Origin: Ectocarpus siliculosus
Taxonomy: Eukaryota; Sar; Phaeophyceae; Ectocarpales; Ectocarpaceae
Reading direction: 5' to 3'
Length of the DNA: 64,000 nucleotides
NCBI GenBank assembly: GCA_000310025.1
Contig: FN648469.1
Span: 71,600 to 135,599, forward strand
Notes under the pieces: model-generated
The model's database searches: none
What the model saw: only the letters and a program-made list of their open reading frames with translations
Told to the model about the DNA's origin: nothing
Position numbers and translations under genes: made by a program
Shown here: positions 10,348 through 21,601 of the stretch, piece by piece
Layout: the number at the start of each line of letters is the position of its first letter
Numbering within the stretch: the stretch's first letter is position 1

Positions 10348-11235
10348 ACACAGCAGCAGTACGCAACAGCGCCGTTTCCGTTTCGCGTAATAATTATCCG
10401 TATGACACGACACTAAGCACAATACTACTGTAGTCTGGTGCGTGTCCCAATCCATGATATCGAAAGCAGAGGGAGTTGCGGGCGCTGTCGTGCGCCCAGC
10501 ATACCAATCTGGAAATTACTGCAGTGCACACGCCCTCACAGTCTTCTTTAGTTTAATTACTTTAGATACATACGTGATTTTGTTGGCTGCAGTGCTCAGT
10601 TTGGAGTAGGTGTCGGGACGACGCGCGCAAGATTGACACGCCCCGAGTACAAGCCTGGGCTGGTTGTTGTTTTTATCCCCCATTTTTCCGCATGTCCATG
10701 TCTACAGCGTTTCTACCCAGAGTTCCCTACGTTGTTCGTTTGTATGTATGTCCATTTGAGATATCCCGCAGTCTTCACTTCTGGGAGTATATGGTTGATA
10801 GGTGTTGTAGTTCATGTACACATACTTCTTTCGGTTCCTTGCCATGGGGGCTACGTTGTTATGCACTCGAAGTGTATTGCAATCGATCTATGTTCTACTG
10901 TATGACTGCACAAAATTTCCTTCTTCCAACAGCAGTACATGTACCTCATTAAGTTGCAATCGTTGCTATCGTCAAAAGCTTGAACGAAATATGTAAATGG
11001 ATCGACCATTGCCGCGCCGAATGAAGGATGTGGATTGGTGACGCGCGTCTTGGCTGTAGGGGACAACAAATGCTTTTGAACACGACATAGTATTTATTAG
11101 TCTGTCCACGAAATGAAATGGTCGAGAGGTGGACCCCAACTACTGTTGTACGACAGTACAACGTGATTGACCGCACATCGACCATAGCCGCGCAGCACAC
11201 GTCGGCCGTTCTCACAGGTCTGCTCAACATCTCTC
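10348..11235 (+). repeat. family T repeat, right part
   Basis: Continues family T after the inserted block. Matches to 40,912-41,840 include CGCGTAATAA(T/C)TATCCG, TTTTTCCGCATGTCCA, TTCGGTTCCTT(G/A)CCATGGGG and CGCAGCACACGTCGGCCG (about 11,190 and 41,806). The order and orientation are the same as in the uninterrupted copy. Confidence 0.75.
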
Positions 11236-11239
11236 ACAC

Positions 11240-11425
11240 CTTATGCCCCCCCCGCCCACTGGGGGCGCGAGGGCCGATGCTTCACCCTCCTGTGCCCTCT
11301 CGCTCTTCGCGAACGTCTTTACGTCTGTCTTCACGTCTTCCATTGCGTCTACACACACCATCCCTTCGTGCTACTTCTTCTTATTTCTCATCATCATCCA
11401 CTGGGGGGCGGGGGGCCAATCAGTA
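11240..11425 (+). repeat. family H unit bounded by GC-rich hairpins
   Basis: Starts with CCCGCCCACTGGGGGCGCG and ends with CCACTGGGGGGCGGGGGG followed by CCAATC. A second unit of the same design is at 41,846-42,085, where it also directly follows family T. Each end can form a short stem around a CCNNTGGG core next to a G-run. The middle is C/T-rich and non-coding. Confidence 0.65.
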
Positions 11426-11920
11426 CGAAAGAGGAGGCACACCACATGTTACTGCTTGCTGTTTCTCTGGATACACGCCACATCGATCACCCACTCACAC
11501 TCAGATCACGCGTTCGTCGAGCATTGTAACAGTTTCATCAGGGCAATGGGGTCGGTATCGCCGTGTCAATCGTTACGTTTGGGTTTCCTTGCAGTAGTGC
11601 CAAGTAGGACATATTCCCCAGGAATCCCTTTGCGCAGCGACCACAATATGGCGACACGTAGACTATAGGTGCACGTGTTGGTCGGCAGCATCATGTGACA
11701 GGTGCACGACGCGCGCACGGTTGTTCGCATCATTGAAGAACGCTTCGTCGTTGCAGGAGGTGTCCCATCCAGTCTTGGGCGTCGCGGTAGGCCGCAAACA
11801 TTCTTGGTCGATGTCTGGTCCGTGCTGCTGTACCCAAAAACAAAACATCTTTATTTCCCATACTAACAGTAAGAAGTGTGTCACGACGACCACCCTGTGA
11901 GTATATGTAACACCAGGGTT

Positions 11921-12372
11921 GGATTGTCCCCCCGCCCCCCAATGGGGCTGATTGCCATAACGTGAAGGATGGCGGTGAGGGTTTCGGAGGGAGTGAAGTA
12001 TATAGAAAGGAAGACGACCGCACTCTTTTTCGCCTCTATCTTCTGAAGCCGTAAGCTCCAACGGCAATTCAGCTTTGTCGCCGACCGACCTTCTTATTCC
12101 GATTCCCGCACCCTTGCTCGCGGAAGTCGATCACACTTGGCGACTGATCATGATTTTGGGATGTCCTATCGGGCAAGGGCGGGGGAATCGGAATTAGAAG
12201 GTCGGTCTGCGACAAAGCTGAATTTAGGTCGGAGAGACGTACAGCTTCAGAAGATAGAGGCGAAATAGAGTACGGTCGTCTTCCTTTCTATATACTTCAC
12301 TTCCTCCCAAACCCTCACCGCCATCGGTCACGCTATGGCCGCCCGCCCCATTGGGGGGTGGGGGGACAATCC
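11921..12372. repeat. large inverted repeat (foldback)
   Basis: Two arms of about 200 bp (11,921-12,120 and 12,165-12,372) are near-complementary around a spacer of about 45 bp. Landmarks on both arms are GGATTGTCCCCCCGCCCC / GGGGTGGGGGGACAATCC at the tips, the segment with AGTATATAGAAAGGAAGACG / CGTCTTCCTTTCTATATACT, TCTATCTTCTGAAG / CTTCAGAAGATAGA and AATTCAGCTTTGTCGC / GCGACAAAGCTGAATT. The tips are the same GC-rich hairpin used by families H and P. The left flank (about 11,820-11,920) is the reverse complement of the start of family Q. No gene lies inside. Confidence 0.85.
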
Positions 12373-13000
12373 TTAACCGTAGTGTAAAAAAAGCCAAGTT
12401 TGTTGTCGAAGACGGAATAAACTGCAGTTTGTTGAAACCGTAAGAGTTAAAAGCATCATTCTTGGAAAACTGGGGACTGGTATACGTGGATTAGATTCCG
12501 TGTGCCCCCCCCACCAAAACGTTCTAGACATCACGGGAGAGCACACGTGCACCGGTGTTGTAGGTCGTAGCGCTTGTGAGCGCGAGAGAGGACCATCGGA
12601 GTACGTGGGCACGCCGAAGGATTGAGGCAATGGCCAGCACAGAACAGGTGGCCAGAAAGTAGTGCCTTATTCCTTCAGGCTGGCGGCTAGGCACCAGGCG
12701 GGAGGCACGTGGGCCCAAGGAAACGAGCATTTGCGGGAGAGAGAGGCTACTGCCAGGTGGGTGCAGAACGCAAAACAAGAATAAAAAGCGAACACGACGC
12801 GCTGAGCGCGATACGATTCGCGTTGCCTCATGCAATTCCATCTTCGGTCTGAGGCGCGCGTGGCAGCAGCGGGGGTCCCTTCGGGCGGCCATCGTGGCTG
12901 AAGCACGGAAACAGCCAACTGAGAAAGAAGAAAAAAAACGACAGTGAAACAAAAAACGAGAGAAAAAATACAAACGGGGTTGTGGGCGCTGCTGATGATG
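12373..13000 (-). repeat. terminal-repeat body, copy beside element A
   Basis: The reverse complement of this stretch aligns with 35,330-35,930. Shared anchors on the minus strand are GCCACGCGCGCCTCA, TTCGGCGTGCCCACGT, TCGCGCTCACAAGCGCTA and AACAAACTTGGCTT. The 257-residue minus frame over it is not conserved in the other copy and is not called a gene. Confidence 0.65.
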
Positions 13001-13029
13001 CATGATACCACCCACCCATATCTCCCCCG

Positions 13030-13520
13030 CAACGCCATATCGTATGCAGGCGAAAACATGTCGCTGAAACGGTGCCCTGTTATTGCGTTGGCGGCTGGCT
13101 TTGGCCGTCGTCGCCAACTCAGCAGGTAGTCGGATCCGGGGTGAACAATTCATGTAAAATGCAATGTTAAACAAAAATATATATTGTTGCTCGAACGATG
13201 CCCTGTTGCTGAGCCCAGAGGCTGGTTTCGATGCCCCCAACTCAGTAAGTAGTCGGATCCGGGGTGGACAATGAATATCTGCAACGTTAAACAACAATAA
13301 ATTGTCGCTCGAACGGTGCCCTGCTGCTGGGCTAGGAGCTGCCTTCGGCCGTTACCGCCAACTCAGTAGGTAGTCGGATCCGGGGTGGACAATGAATAAA
13401 CAGCACTGTCAGCCAACAAAAATTGTCGCTCGAACGGTGCCCTGCTGCCGAACTCGGGGGATGGCTTCGGCCGTTGCCACCAACGTCGGTACTGGGATAG
13501 GTGGATCCGGCGTGCCAGTG
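13030..13520 (-). repeat. ~125-bp satellite, four tandem copies
   Basis: Four units in tandem each carry, on the minus strand, CGGATCC, then an ACTGAGTTGGCGG-like block, then CTCAG(T/C)AGCAGGGCACCG, then TTCGAGCGAC. Single or double units of the same satellite occur at 32,822-33,140, 35,205-35,310 and 45,105-45,240. Beside elements A and D it sits upstream of the coding part in the same relative orientation, so it is probably part of the retrotransposon end rather than a centromeric satellite. Confidence 0.75.
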
Positions 13521-13797
13521 CGAGTCGATCGAACGATAATCGTCGATGAGATCTGACGCCATGCCTTGAAATGTTTTCGTCGCCCGAAAATTTTCAACAT
13601 GATCAGATATGCCGCCACGCGCGGCAGCGAGGGCGTGGGTCACCCGGTCGTCGTCCCGTACGAATGCACACGGTGCGGAGGCCGCCGGTTCTACGAGGAC
13701 GTGATCGTCAGCACGGTCGTCCACTAGGTCGGGGGCAGGGCGGGCGACTGCCCGTTCTAGTCCTCGCGCGAACCGCCGGGGGACCGCGACGCGGAGC

Positions 13798-15045
13798 GTG
13801 GCCACCGCCTCTCGTTCTCAGTCGGAGGGGCCGTCACCCATAGCCGCTCTGCAGCAACGGCTGCAAGAACTCACCGAGAAGTTCGAGCAGAAGGAGGATG
13901 AGCACCGGGGGGTGGTCGATCAGATGCAAGCGCAGATCGACGACCTCTCCATTAGCAATCTTGGTGGTGCTGCAGGGAGGTCTGCGGGGGAGGTCGAACT
14001 GCTAGGGACGCAGGGGCCGCCACCGGATGCCGCTACGCCGGCGACACCGCCTGCGGCCGTCCAGAAGATGACTCGGAAGGAAGCCATGACCGAATGGAAG
14101 AACCTCCACACGCGCATGGCCTGGCTGGTTCTTGCTCGGCGCCCCCTCATGAGCACTCTCACGGCCTCCCAGTGGCAAGCGTCTTACCCAGACGTCTGCA
14201 TCAGCTCGCAGATCGCGTCGACGCTCAACACGGTCACACGATTTTGGGTGTCGGACTGGCGTATGGCGTCCGACAGCGCGTCGGCAAGGGTCAACATCGA
14301 CTAGTCGTTTGAGATCGTGATCGACGTCATCTGCGACGCTTTGGGTCGCGGCATCAACGAGAGAGAGAGTAAGGAGCGACTGCGTCTTCTCGAAGAAGCA
14401 CTCCGGGAGGGGCTCCGCGACGTCCGCAATCACCTCCGCAAGCACCGCGACGAGATAAGGACGGCGGCCAGCCGGCGTCTCCTCCTGTCGTTCCTCGTCG
14501 AAGATTTCAAAACGTTCGCCAACGACTGGTTCTCTGCCGCGCACACGATCAGAGGCATTTACATCGCTCCTCCGGTCGGCGTCGAGCACTATCCCCCGGT
14601 GCCCACGCCCAAGTTCGCCACCACGAGGAACTTCATGGCGTCTGGGGGGCTGGGAAACGCCGCCTTTTTTCGGCCGCCCCCTCCGTCGGACGTCATGTCG
14701 CCGACGAAGCGTAGGCGCAAAGAAGGGCCGGCGTCCAACGAGCAGGCGTCCTGGACGAGTGCGGGGTACCACCGCCGCGAGTCACGTATCTGCTTCGCGC
14801 ACGTCAAGGGAGACTGCGAGAAGCCCACGTGCCGATACCTACACCCACAGGACCCCGGTTCGGACCGCACATCATCGGGCGCTCGCAGGGGCCCCATAGG
14901 GGGTGCCCGAGGCAACCAGGTCCGGGCTAGCGGTGGCACCGGAAGCGGAGGCGGAAGCGGGGCAGGCGGCACGGTCGGGGGGAGCGGCGATACGCCCAAA
15001 GCATCTTCCTCCTTCCGAAACGAAAAAAGTGGGAAAAGCAAATAG
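13798..15045 (+). pseudogene. Gag-like protein of DIRS element A
   Basis: One frame of about 415 codons broken by a single TAG at 14,302-14,304. Its N-terminal part has a heptad-rich coiled coil (LQQRLQELTEKFEQKEDEH), followed by a helical region on both sides of the stop. Near residue 335 there is a CCCH-type finger, C-x7-C-x4-C-x3-H (CFAHVKGDCEKPTCRYLH), then a Gly-rich tail. A finger of related type occurs in the Gag of element B (CTRRNCPRDH). Gag would package the RNA. The true start is uncertain: the frame opens with GTG and the first in-frame ATG is at 13,924. The stop is one C-to-T change from CAG. Confidence 0.65.
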
Positions 15046-15086
15046 GGGCGCGGGCCTTCCCGGGGAGCGGGGGGCCTACCTCAGGT

Positions 15087-17274
15087 GTGGATGCGGTTGT
15101 GCGTGATTTCAGCGACGAAATTGGCGCTCTCGTAGCGGCTAAAGAGCCGGTGGCAGTACGGGAATCTTTGTTTCGGGTGGCTGGGGTGTGCCTGATCTTC
15201 CTCGACATGCACGACGGATACTTTGAATCCATGCACACGCTAGAAGACGTCCTGCCGATACCCCGGGTGGACCCCGATCGGGTTCGACAATGGTTCGGTG
15301 GGGTTAAAAACTTCCCCTTGATTGACTTGCTTGTTCACATCGTTTCATTCGGAGTTCCGGTACCTGTTGCAGCGGGGGGTGACATAGTTACGGCCTTGCA
15401 GTACGGCAATCATAGGTCCGCACGACCGCATGGCGCGCAGATCCTCGAAAAGGTTAGAGATGATGTTCAGTACGGCAGGGCGTTCGTCTTTCCTAAAACC
15501 GCGGCGTCTCAGATTGAGGGTTTGCGTGTCTCACCGCTTGGAGTGGTCGTCAACCCGAACAAAGCACGGGTCATCAACGATTTGCGGTTTTCGGGTGTGA
15601 ACCAAGACACGGATACATCTAGCGCACCGGAATGCAATTTGGGCCACGTGTTGCGTAACGCAGTCTGGCGAGTGCTGTATCTATACAATCGGTTTGTTCG
15701 CTACGCGTCTGAGCCCAGCCCCGTGATTCTGATCTCTAAAATCGACTCTAAAGACGCTTTTCGGCAAGTGTCGGTGGAGAGGGAGCGTTCCCCGACGTTC
15801 GGCTACGCGTTCGGCGAGGTCCCAGTAGTGGATCGGCAATTGGAATTCGGATGGAACCTTAGCCCCTAGTATTTTTGCTTGTGCACGGGTGCTATCGAAC
15901 ACTCTCGCAATCGCACGACCGTCGATTCCGCCGGCGTGACATCTCACGGTCGAGCGGCCACGGAGCACATTCGCGTGTTGCCCGCCGCAGAGGTAAAACA
16001 GCCCCATCTCCCGGCGCCATGTGCGCTTCCCCCGGGATCAGGTGGGGGACCGGATGATCTTTTCTTCGCTAGAGCATATGTAGACGATGTCATCGGCGTC
16101 GATGTGCACGTCGAGCACCCAGGCATCGACCGGTGTCTGCTAGCGTCAGCGTCTTTAGCGTCGGACCACTTCAGATTATTCGGCGACAGGCCGCGTGGTT
16201 TCCCCCCCCTCTTTTCGTCGAGCACGCTAACGTCGTGGGAGTCGCGTATGGAGGTCCTTGGTTGGGATATTGATACGAAAACGCTGTCGATCTCTGTGCC
16301 CCACACGAAACTCCTCCGGGTTCACGATGTGTTGGCTGATTGGTTGGTCCGTAGTACCGCTCTAGAAAACGAAGTTCGGTCACTCATGGGCAAGCTTCTC
16401 CACATATGCGAGGTAGTTCGTCCCGGAAAATTCTTTGTTCGTCGGATGCTCAATCAGTTGGGTTTGCCGCCAGGACAGCCGTGGGACGAGAAACTGTATC
16501 GTTCCGGGGGCGGCCCGAATAGCTTCAATCGGATTGTTACGCTGGGCCCAGAGTTCCGCTCGGACGTGTCGTTCTGGCATATGATGCTTGAAAGGGCGCT
16601 GGGCGCTGAGAAGCAAGGGAGGCTAGCGATGCCGTTGTACAGCTTTTATTTGCAACCACACGCCCGTACGTTGTGGAGCGATGCTAGCGGCGATGCGATG
16701 GGTGACTACTGTTTGGAGACGGGGAAGTACTGGCGGATGGACTTTTCCGGCGACGTCAGACAACGTTTGCACAACCGCGTGTTGGGTAGAGATGATCTCA
16801 GCATCAACGTGCTGGAACTGCTCGGCATGGTGGTCACAGTATGGGCATTTACGGTAGATGGAAGAACCATGCCCGAGTACCAGGGGCAGAGTGTTCTTAT
16901 GAGAGGCGGTAATATGAGCGCGCTGAGCACTCGTGAAATCAGTCAGAGGACCCAAAGAGCCAAGGTCGGGAGCGATGATGCGAGTGATGGGGTGCTTAGA
17001 GATGTGGAGTGGCTGGTCCTTTAGGGCGCGGGACGTGAAAGGCATCTCGAACACCCTTGCCGATGGTATTTCGAGATGGGTTTATGACAGTATCCTCCCC
17101 AACCTCCGCGGTTTCCGACCGGATATTCAGTGGAAGGCGCAAGAACTGGGGCAGGCCGTGCGGGACCTAGTCTCCGACAACTTGGCGTGCAGCTCGTCGG
17201 GCAATCAACTGCGCCTTCGTCTAGACGCACTTACGCGTCGGGTTTCAAGTCTTGGTGCACGTTTCGAGGGATGA
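15087..17274 (+). pseudogene. reverse transcriptase-RNase H of DIRS element A
   Basis: The RT palm motifs run in order: RVINDLRF, LISKIDSKDAFRQ (motif A, catalytic Asp), FGWNLSP (motif B) and AYVDDVIG (motif C, YVDD). RNase H follows with LWSDASGDAMGDY, then a conserved Glu in INVLELLGM, and RGGNMSALS. A TAG at 15,867-15,869 splits the frame directly after motif B, and a frameshift between about 16,930 and 16,985 moves the end (DVKGISNTLADGISRW) into another frame. All catalytic residues I can see are intact, so the copy died recently. It lies 41 bases after gag and overlaps the recombinase start by about 140 bases. Confidence 0.85.
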
Positions 17275-18205
17275 TAGGCGAACCGCGTTTTTTCCCAGCC
17301 GGCATCTTCAACGACCGCAGGGTATGGGAGCTGATTGATTTTTCGGCATGGTGCTTTGAGTTAGGGAGCAACTCCGCTAGTACGATTTCAGGGAAGCTAG
17401 CAGCGGTGCAGTTTCACCACAGGGTGGACGCGTCTGTTGAGCTGGATATTTCGTCGCCGTTGCTAAAATGTGCATTGCGGGGGATCGCAAGGAATCATGT
17501 AGCTCTAGGCAACCCGCGTCGTGTGCGTTTACCAATATCCTGGGGCATGCTGCTTGACGCGGAATGCAGGATCCCGGGTTGGGGAGCAGGCGGACGGGTC
17601 ATGTGGCTGTGTCTTGGTCTCAGATTCTTTCTGATTACTCGGTCTCACAAGGTTTTCGCCAACGACGCTGGTGTAGCACACGCATCGCATTGTCTCGCAC
17701 GGGGGGACGTGGCTCTATTTTCAGGCAACGAGCAACTAGACTTCCGCAACTATCGCAAGGCTGGTCGGCTAGAGTTGCGTTTTCGTGGCCACAAGGGTGA
17801 TCAGGATGAGGGAGGGAACATTCGTGTGCGGACTCGGGATCACGTTAGGGGACCGCAGTCGGGGGTGAGAGCGAGTGGCGGGGCAGTCGCTCTTGTTGTG
17901 GAGTTGTTATCGTGTCATGCGACGTTGCCCGACTCCGCACCACTATCGTCTTTCCGCGAGAAGGGGGGGGCGGTGCAAGTAATAAAGTACAGTAGAGCAT
18001 TGAGGGCGCTCTGAGACGTCGTCACTGAGTCCGGGCGAGACCCCCAACACTATTCATTACATTTGCTACGTATCGGGGGCGCTACGGCGCTGGCAGCAGG
18101 TGGAGACATTTCCGAGCGGGTGATTCAGAGAGAAGGAAAATTGTCGTCTGATGTATACAAGCAGTATGCTCAGAACAATGTCGAGGACTCGCGTAGGGTG
18201 TTTGG
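17130..18205 (+). pseudogene. tyrosine recombinase of DIRS element A
   Basis: The N-terminal DNA-binding part includes SSRRTYASGFKSWCTFR. The catalytic part has a first Arg box (FLITRSHKV), then LLSCHATLPDSAPL, a His-x-x-Arg box (HLLRIGGATAL) and a C-terminal YKQYAQN with the likely nucleophile Tyr. This enzyme would join the circular DNA copy into the genome. A TGA at 18,012-18,014 interrupts it. Element D reads CGA at that codon, so one C-to-T change made the stop. Similarity to element D continues only to about 18,207. Confidence 0.85.
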
Positions 18206-18207
18206 AG

Positions 18208-19440
18208 GGAATTGGACAAAATACACACGATCTCTCTAGAGGGCTTGAAACCCTCTACGGTTCAATTATTCCCTCTAGAATATGTGTTGCTACATGTACA
18301 GAGTTCTTGGGGGTAGCCGATCGGCACATGTGTAATCATCGAAGTGTCAATTGTTTCTGCCCTCTCTTGTACAACTACTACTGCCTTTTATTGCTCCTTA
18401 AACAAATGAAATTGAGTTTGGTGACGACATACTAACAGAGGCACCAAGACAATAGCAGCCTTCCAACAAAATATATTGAACCGCGGAGAGCGAGGCGCGA
18501 CATTCTTCCCTACATCCAGGAGGGGAAAAACAGCTCGATATATCGGCCTATTCCCCCACGTTTTGCACGGGCCCAAAGCTTTTTTTCCGGGAAGCCGAAA
18601 TAGCCACCGTTGGGACCAGGACGACATCTACAGGGCACCGATTGACTGTCTGTTCTCTTCTGAGGAAGAACAATAGGGCGCTCTTCGTCACACCGGTTTG
18701 TTAGGTCGTGCTCCGATAGCAGATGGCCGTGTTACACTATACAAGCGTTTGTGCCATAAATTCGTAGACAGAGACGCAACAACACCACACGAACAAAGGC
18801 ATCACCGCTGGGACGTTGATCCGAGACCAGCTTTTAAAACCAGGAGGGGACGAGACAATACGACCTACGCGCCGTGGGTGTAGTCATTCGCCATGTGTAA
18901 CATGGCGGGTGTTTATTGATGTTGAGTGGGTCCAACCGACTGTTCAGAAACAATGAACAGCAGACCGATGGTCACGAACACACCTTCATGCGTGCCTCTT
19001 CCAGACGTGTGTGTCTGCGTCCGCATGTATGTGCATCAACGGAAATAGATTTCTGCATGTAAAGTGAATTTCTCTAAACGGGGGCCCCCGTCGCGCCCGT
19101 CGCACCCCTGTGCCTCTGGTGCGCGTAGCTGCACCACAAACGAGTCGCACTGCTGTGTGTTGGGATTCGTGTACTACCAGCATCTCTGATAGGACTACTG
19201 CAAAGTATGGAGTCGCTACCCCGCGGCTCATTACCCCGCCCTGTGGTATTTTCGGCACAAAGAGAAATTGGGTTAGCGTGAGAAGTAAAACCGAAGCTTG
19301 GTGGTGAAGGGAGCTTGCGGCACGGCGTCACACCAGCCCCGATAAGAGGAAAACGTGTTTCGAAACGAGTCTAATATGTTTGCCCCACCTCTCTCTTCCG
19401 AACGCCCTGCTTTTCGCAAAATTTCCATTTGTCATAGCCA
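18208..19440. other. stretch without recognisable genes
   Basis: After element A is cut off, the only match I can find is 18,475-18,750, a diverged copy of the repeat at 4,305-4,600. Reading frames are short and unfamiliar. Confidence 0.5.
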
Positions 19441-19445
19441 TCGTG

Positions 19446-19738
19446 ATGCCGGTGTTCAGACTCCGTCTTCGCCTGATCGCAGCTGCGTGCTTGGCCCTTT
19501 CGGTCGTCGGTGCTGCCGTGGCAAAGGAATGTAAGACGTTGATTTAACTTGTCGTTGTTGTTGGTATTATTTGTTGATGTAAACAACTGACGTTCAATGT
19601 TTTAGGGAACCATTGTGCAGTGGGACCGTTAAAAAATCCTGCTTTAGCAAACATTGGTATCATGCCCATTCATTGCAGTGGTGGTTTAGTCCTTGGAAAT
19701 GTGTGTGGGCTGAGTGAATTGTCAACGCGACCTATTGC
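19446..19738 (+). CDS. possible secreted protein, first two exons
   Basis: Exon 1 (19,446-19,530) opens with ATG and encodes about 28 residues that look like a signal peptide: a basic start (RLRLR), a hydrophobic core (LIAAACLALSVVGA) and an AVA cleavage site. A 75-bp intron (19,531-19,605) has GTAAGA at the 5' end, a CTGAC branch-like site and TTTTAG at the 3' end. Exon 2 (19,606-19,738) stays open in the joined frame, has cysteines in NHC, IHC and VCG, and ends at GTAAGT, a second donor. The next exon is not clear, and DIRS element B begins about 250 bp later, so the gene may be cut. The family is unknown. Confidence 0.45.
19531..19605 (+). other. probable spliceosomal intron
   Basis: GTAAGA...TTTTAG, 75 bp, T-rich with CTGAC 21-25 bases before the acceptor. 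It links two frames in phase 1. Confidence 0.45.
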
Positions 19739-20018
19739 GTAAGTGTCATACGATAGAAACTTTTTTCTTCGACACACACGACCGTTTATTGTTTTTCGTT
19801 CGAATTCCCATTTTTGCCTTAATGTTTTCTCTTCACACGCGGGGCAGAAAACCACACTGACAGAACACGTTTCCTGCAGACTCCCTCTGCGCCTGTCCTA
19901 CCGCGTCTCTGTCCCTCAGTACTACTCTCTCTCTCTCTCTCTCTCCCTTCCCTAAGAAAACAGCCCGGGGTTTCTCTTTCCACCGGTGTGGGGAACTCTT
20001 TCTACTGTACGGAACCTT

Positions 20019-20462
20019 TCAGACGACCAAGTCCCCAAATGGTACTCTACCATTTACTCTACCCAATTCGAGATCGTCACTACAGTGGAACCTCGACTCT
20101 TCTTCCTGCGAACCCACTCCGTGTTTCTCCCCCGGCTGTCTCGCCGCTCCAATTTCCTTATCGCCTAATATGCTCGACACCCGTCGCGAATCCTCCACAT
20201 TGATATATGTGTATGGCTTGTACGGATCGTACTTCCACCTCCCTGCCCTCTGGATTACTCGCTGCCAAACCTCCCCAGATTGGAAGGAAATGCGAACCAA
20301 AGTCTTTTTGTTCACCCCCGACTTCTGGACTACCTCGCTAAATGCCCACAGATCCTGGCCATACCTTAACGCTTTGACTTCATGACCGCTACGGTACGAG
20401 GATAGTGGCGCGTCGTCGGGCAGCGTCGCATGACAAGACACCAATTCCACGATCAGAGCCAC
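20019..20462 (-). pseudogene. tyrosine recombinase C-terminal fragment, element B
   Basis: Reads VELVSCHATLPDDAPLSSYR, then RVIQRAGRWKYDPYKPYTY, then INVEDSRRVSSILGDK. This parallels the end of element A's recombinase (VELLSCHATLPDSAPLSSFR, RVIQREGKLSSDVYKQYAQ). The His-x-x-Arg box is damaged (VRISFQSGE where A has HLLRIGGAT), so it cannot be catalytic. Sequence after the recombinase end reads on without a stop and is not homologous. Confidence 0.75.
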
Positions 20463-20639
20463 GGCACCGCCGTCTGCTCTGTACCCCGACTGCGCGCCAC
20501 TAACCTCATCCCGTGTGCTCCTCGAAACACCAAGCAGAAAGGTCTATCACAGTCCACACCATCTCTTCGGGCCATGCATCTCTCCGTAGGAACATATTAT
20601 TCAGCCCCATCAGCCTACGAAAAATACACAAAACGGGAA

Positions 20640-21601
20640 ACCTGACGCGCTGACTAATAGAGATTGGCCCCGCCGTGCGGCCGAGCCCTTACTCCTATGG
20701 GCCATCAGGTACTCCGCCACGGCCGTTAGCACCGCCCGCGCCATTTCCGCCACTGCCTCGGCCTCCTCCGCCGCTGCCACCGCTGCCGCTCCCGAGACCA
20801 CCGCGCCGTCGTTCGCCGCCGACAGTTCCACCTCACTCTCCGCCTCTCGTGCCCATGTCCTGATCGCACCCACCACCAGCGGCTGGTTTTCTTGGCATGG
20901 TCCCGTGGGCAATTTCGGCGTGTACACCCCCCCGGTCTGTCCTCCATAAAACCCCGGCGGTCGCCGGAATCCCCCAGGCGGGGACGCTTGGTCAGCGACA
21001 TGATCGAGTGGTTACCGAGGAGGACGATGTTGCACAGTTTCCAGAAGCGATTAAATTTCCAGTGAAGTTCCACTGAGGCCTCTCCCGTGGCATGGATTCG
21101 ATGTGCGGCGGCGCCGGGTTCTGCTTCTTGAACGCCAGAGCCCTGGTGAACCATGTCCGCCATCGTCTTAAAGGTGGCATCATCGGTCATCTTCGAACGG
21201 TGTTGGCGACAGTGGGCGCGGACCATCTTAACACCTTCCCGAAGCTGCTGACGAAGTATCTCTAGGCCCGTTTTCCCGTCCTCCGACCCGATCCCAGCCT
21301 TCAGGACTTTCATGATGGCGTACACCAGCATCTCCATGTGTTCCACCAGGTTGGTCCGGGTAAGGTTCGGATCGTCACTCTCCGCGATGTACATCCTTAC
21401 GCGGAATCCCGACATCGCGTTCAGCTGTTCGAGCACCCCTGCCATCACCCGCACCGCGTCCCGCATCAACGACTGCATGTCGATTACCTCGAGATTTGCC
21501 AACGTGGGCCGTTCGCCGATCAGCATCCATACTTTCATGATGGAGAGGTTGTGCCATGCCGCTAAAGATTCCTTGGCCTGAGCGTTCTGCACGTGCACCA
21601 A
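20640..21601 (-). pseudogene. Gag-like protein of DIRS element B
   Basis: The minus frame opens with an ATG at 21,601 and encodes a helical N-terminal region (AWHNLSIMKVWMLIGERPTL), a segment ending ILRQQLREGVKMVRAHCRQH that parallels LLEEALREGLRDVRNHLRKH in Gag A, a basic SLTKRPRLGD stretch and a CTRRNCPRDH finger-like motif. After that it becomes Arg-rich low complexity and runs into the deletion junction. The region 21,602-21,900 upstream is GC-rich and may hold the missing coiled coil in another frame. Confidence 0.55.

Larger units (their letters stand above)
12373..18207 (+). mobile_element. DIRS-like tyrosine-recombinase retrotransposon, element A
   Basis: Gag-like, RT-RNase H and tyrosine recombinase regions follow each other on the plus strand, in the order known for DIRS-like retrotransposons, which integrate by recombinase rather than integrase. 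The upstream 12,373-13,520 is a repeat whose body and satellite recur at 35,205-35,930 beside DIRS end sequence, so it is probably a terminal repeat. The right side stops at about 18,207, where similarity to element D ends abruptly, so the 3' terminus is missing. No methyltransferase domain is seen between RNase H and recombinase. Three in-frame stops and at least one frameshift make it inactive. Confidence 0.8.

Noticed and set aside
12524-13297. 257-residue minus-strand frame
   Set aside because: It runs through satellite units and a repeat body. The related copy at 35.3-35.9 kb does not keep the frame, and the low-complexity Phe/Ser stretch is not protein-like.
20675-20863. Proline-rich plus-strand frame
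   Set aside because: It is the antisense of the Arg/Gly-rich end of Gag B.
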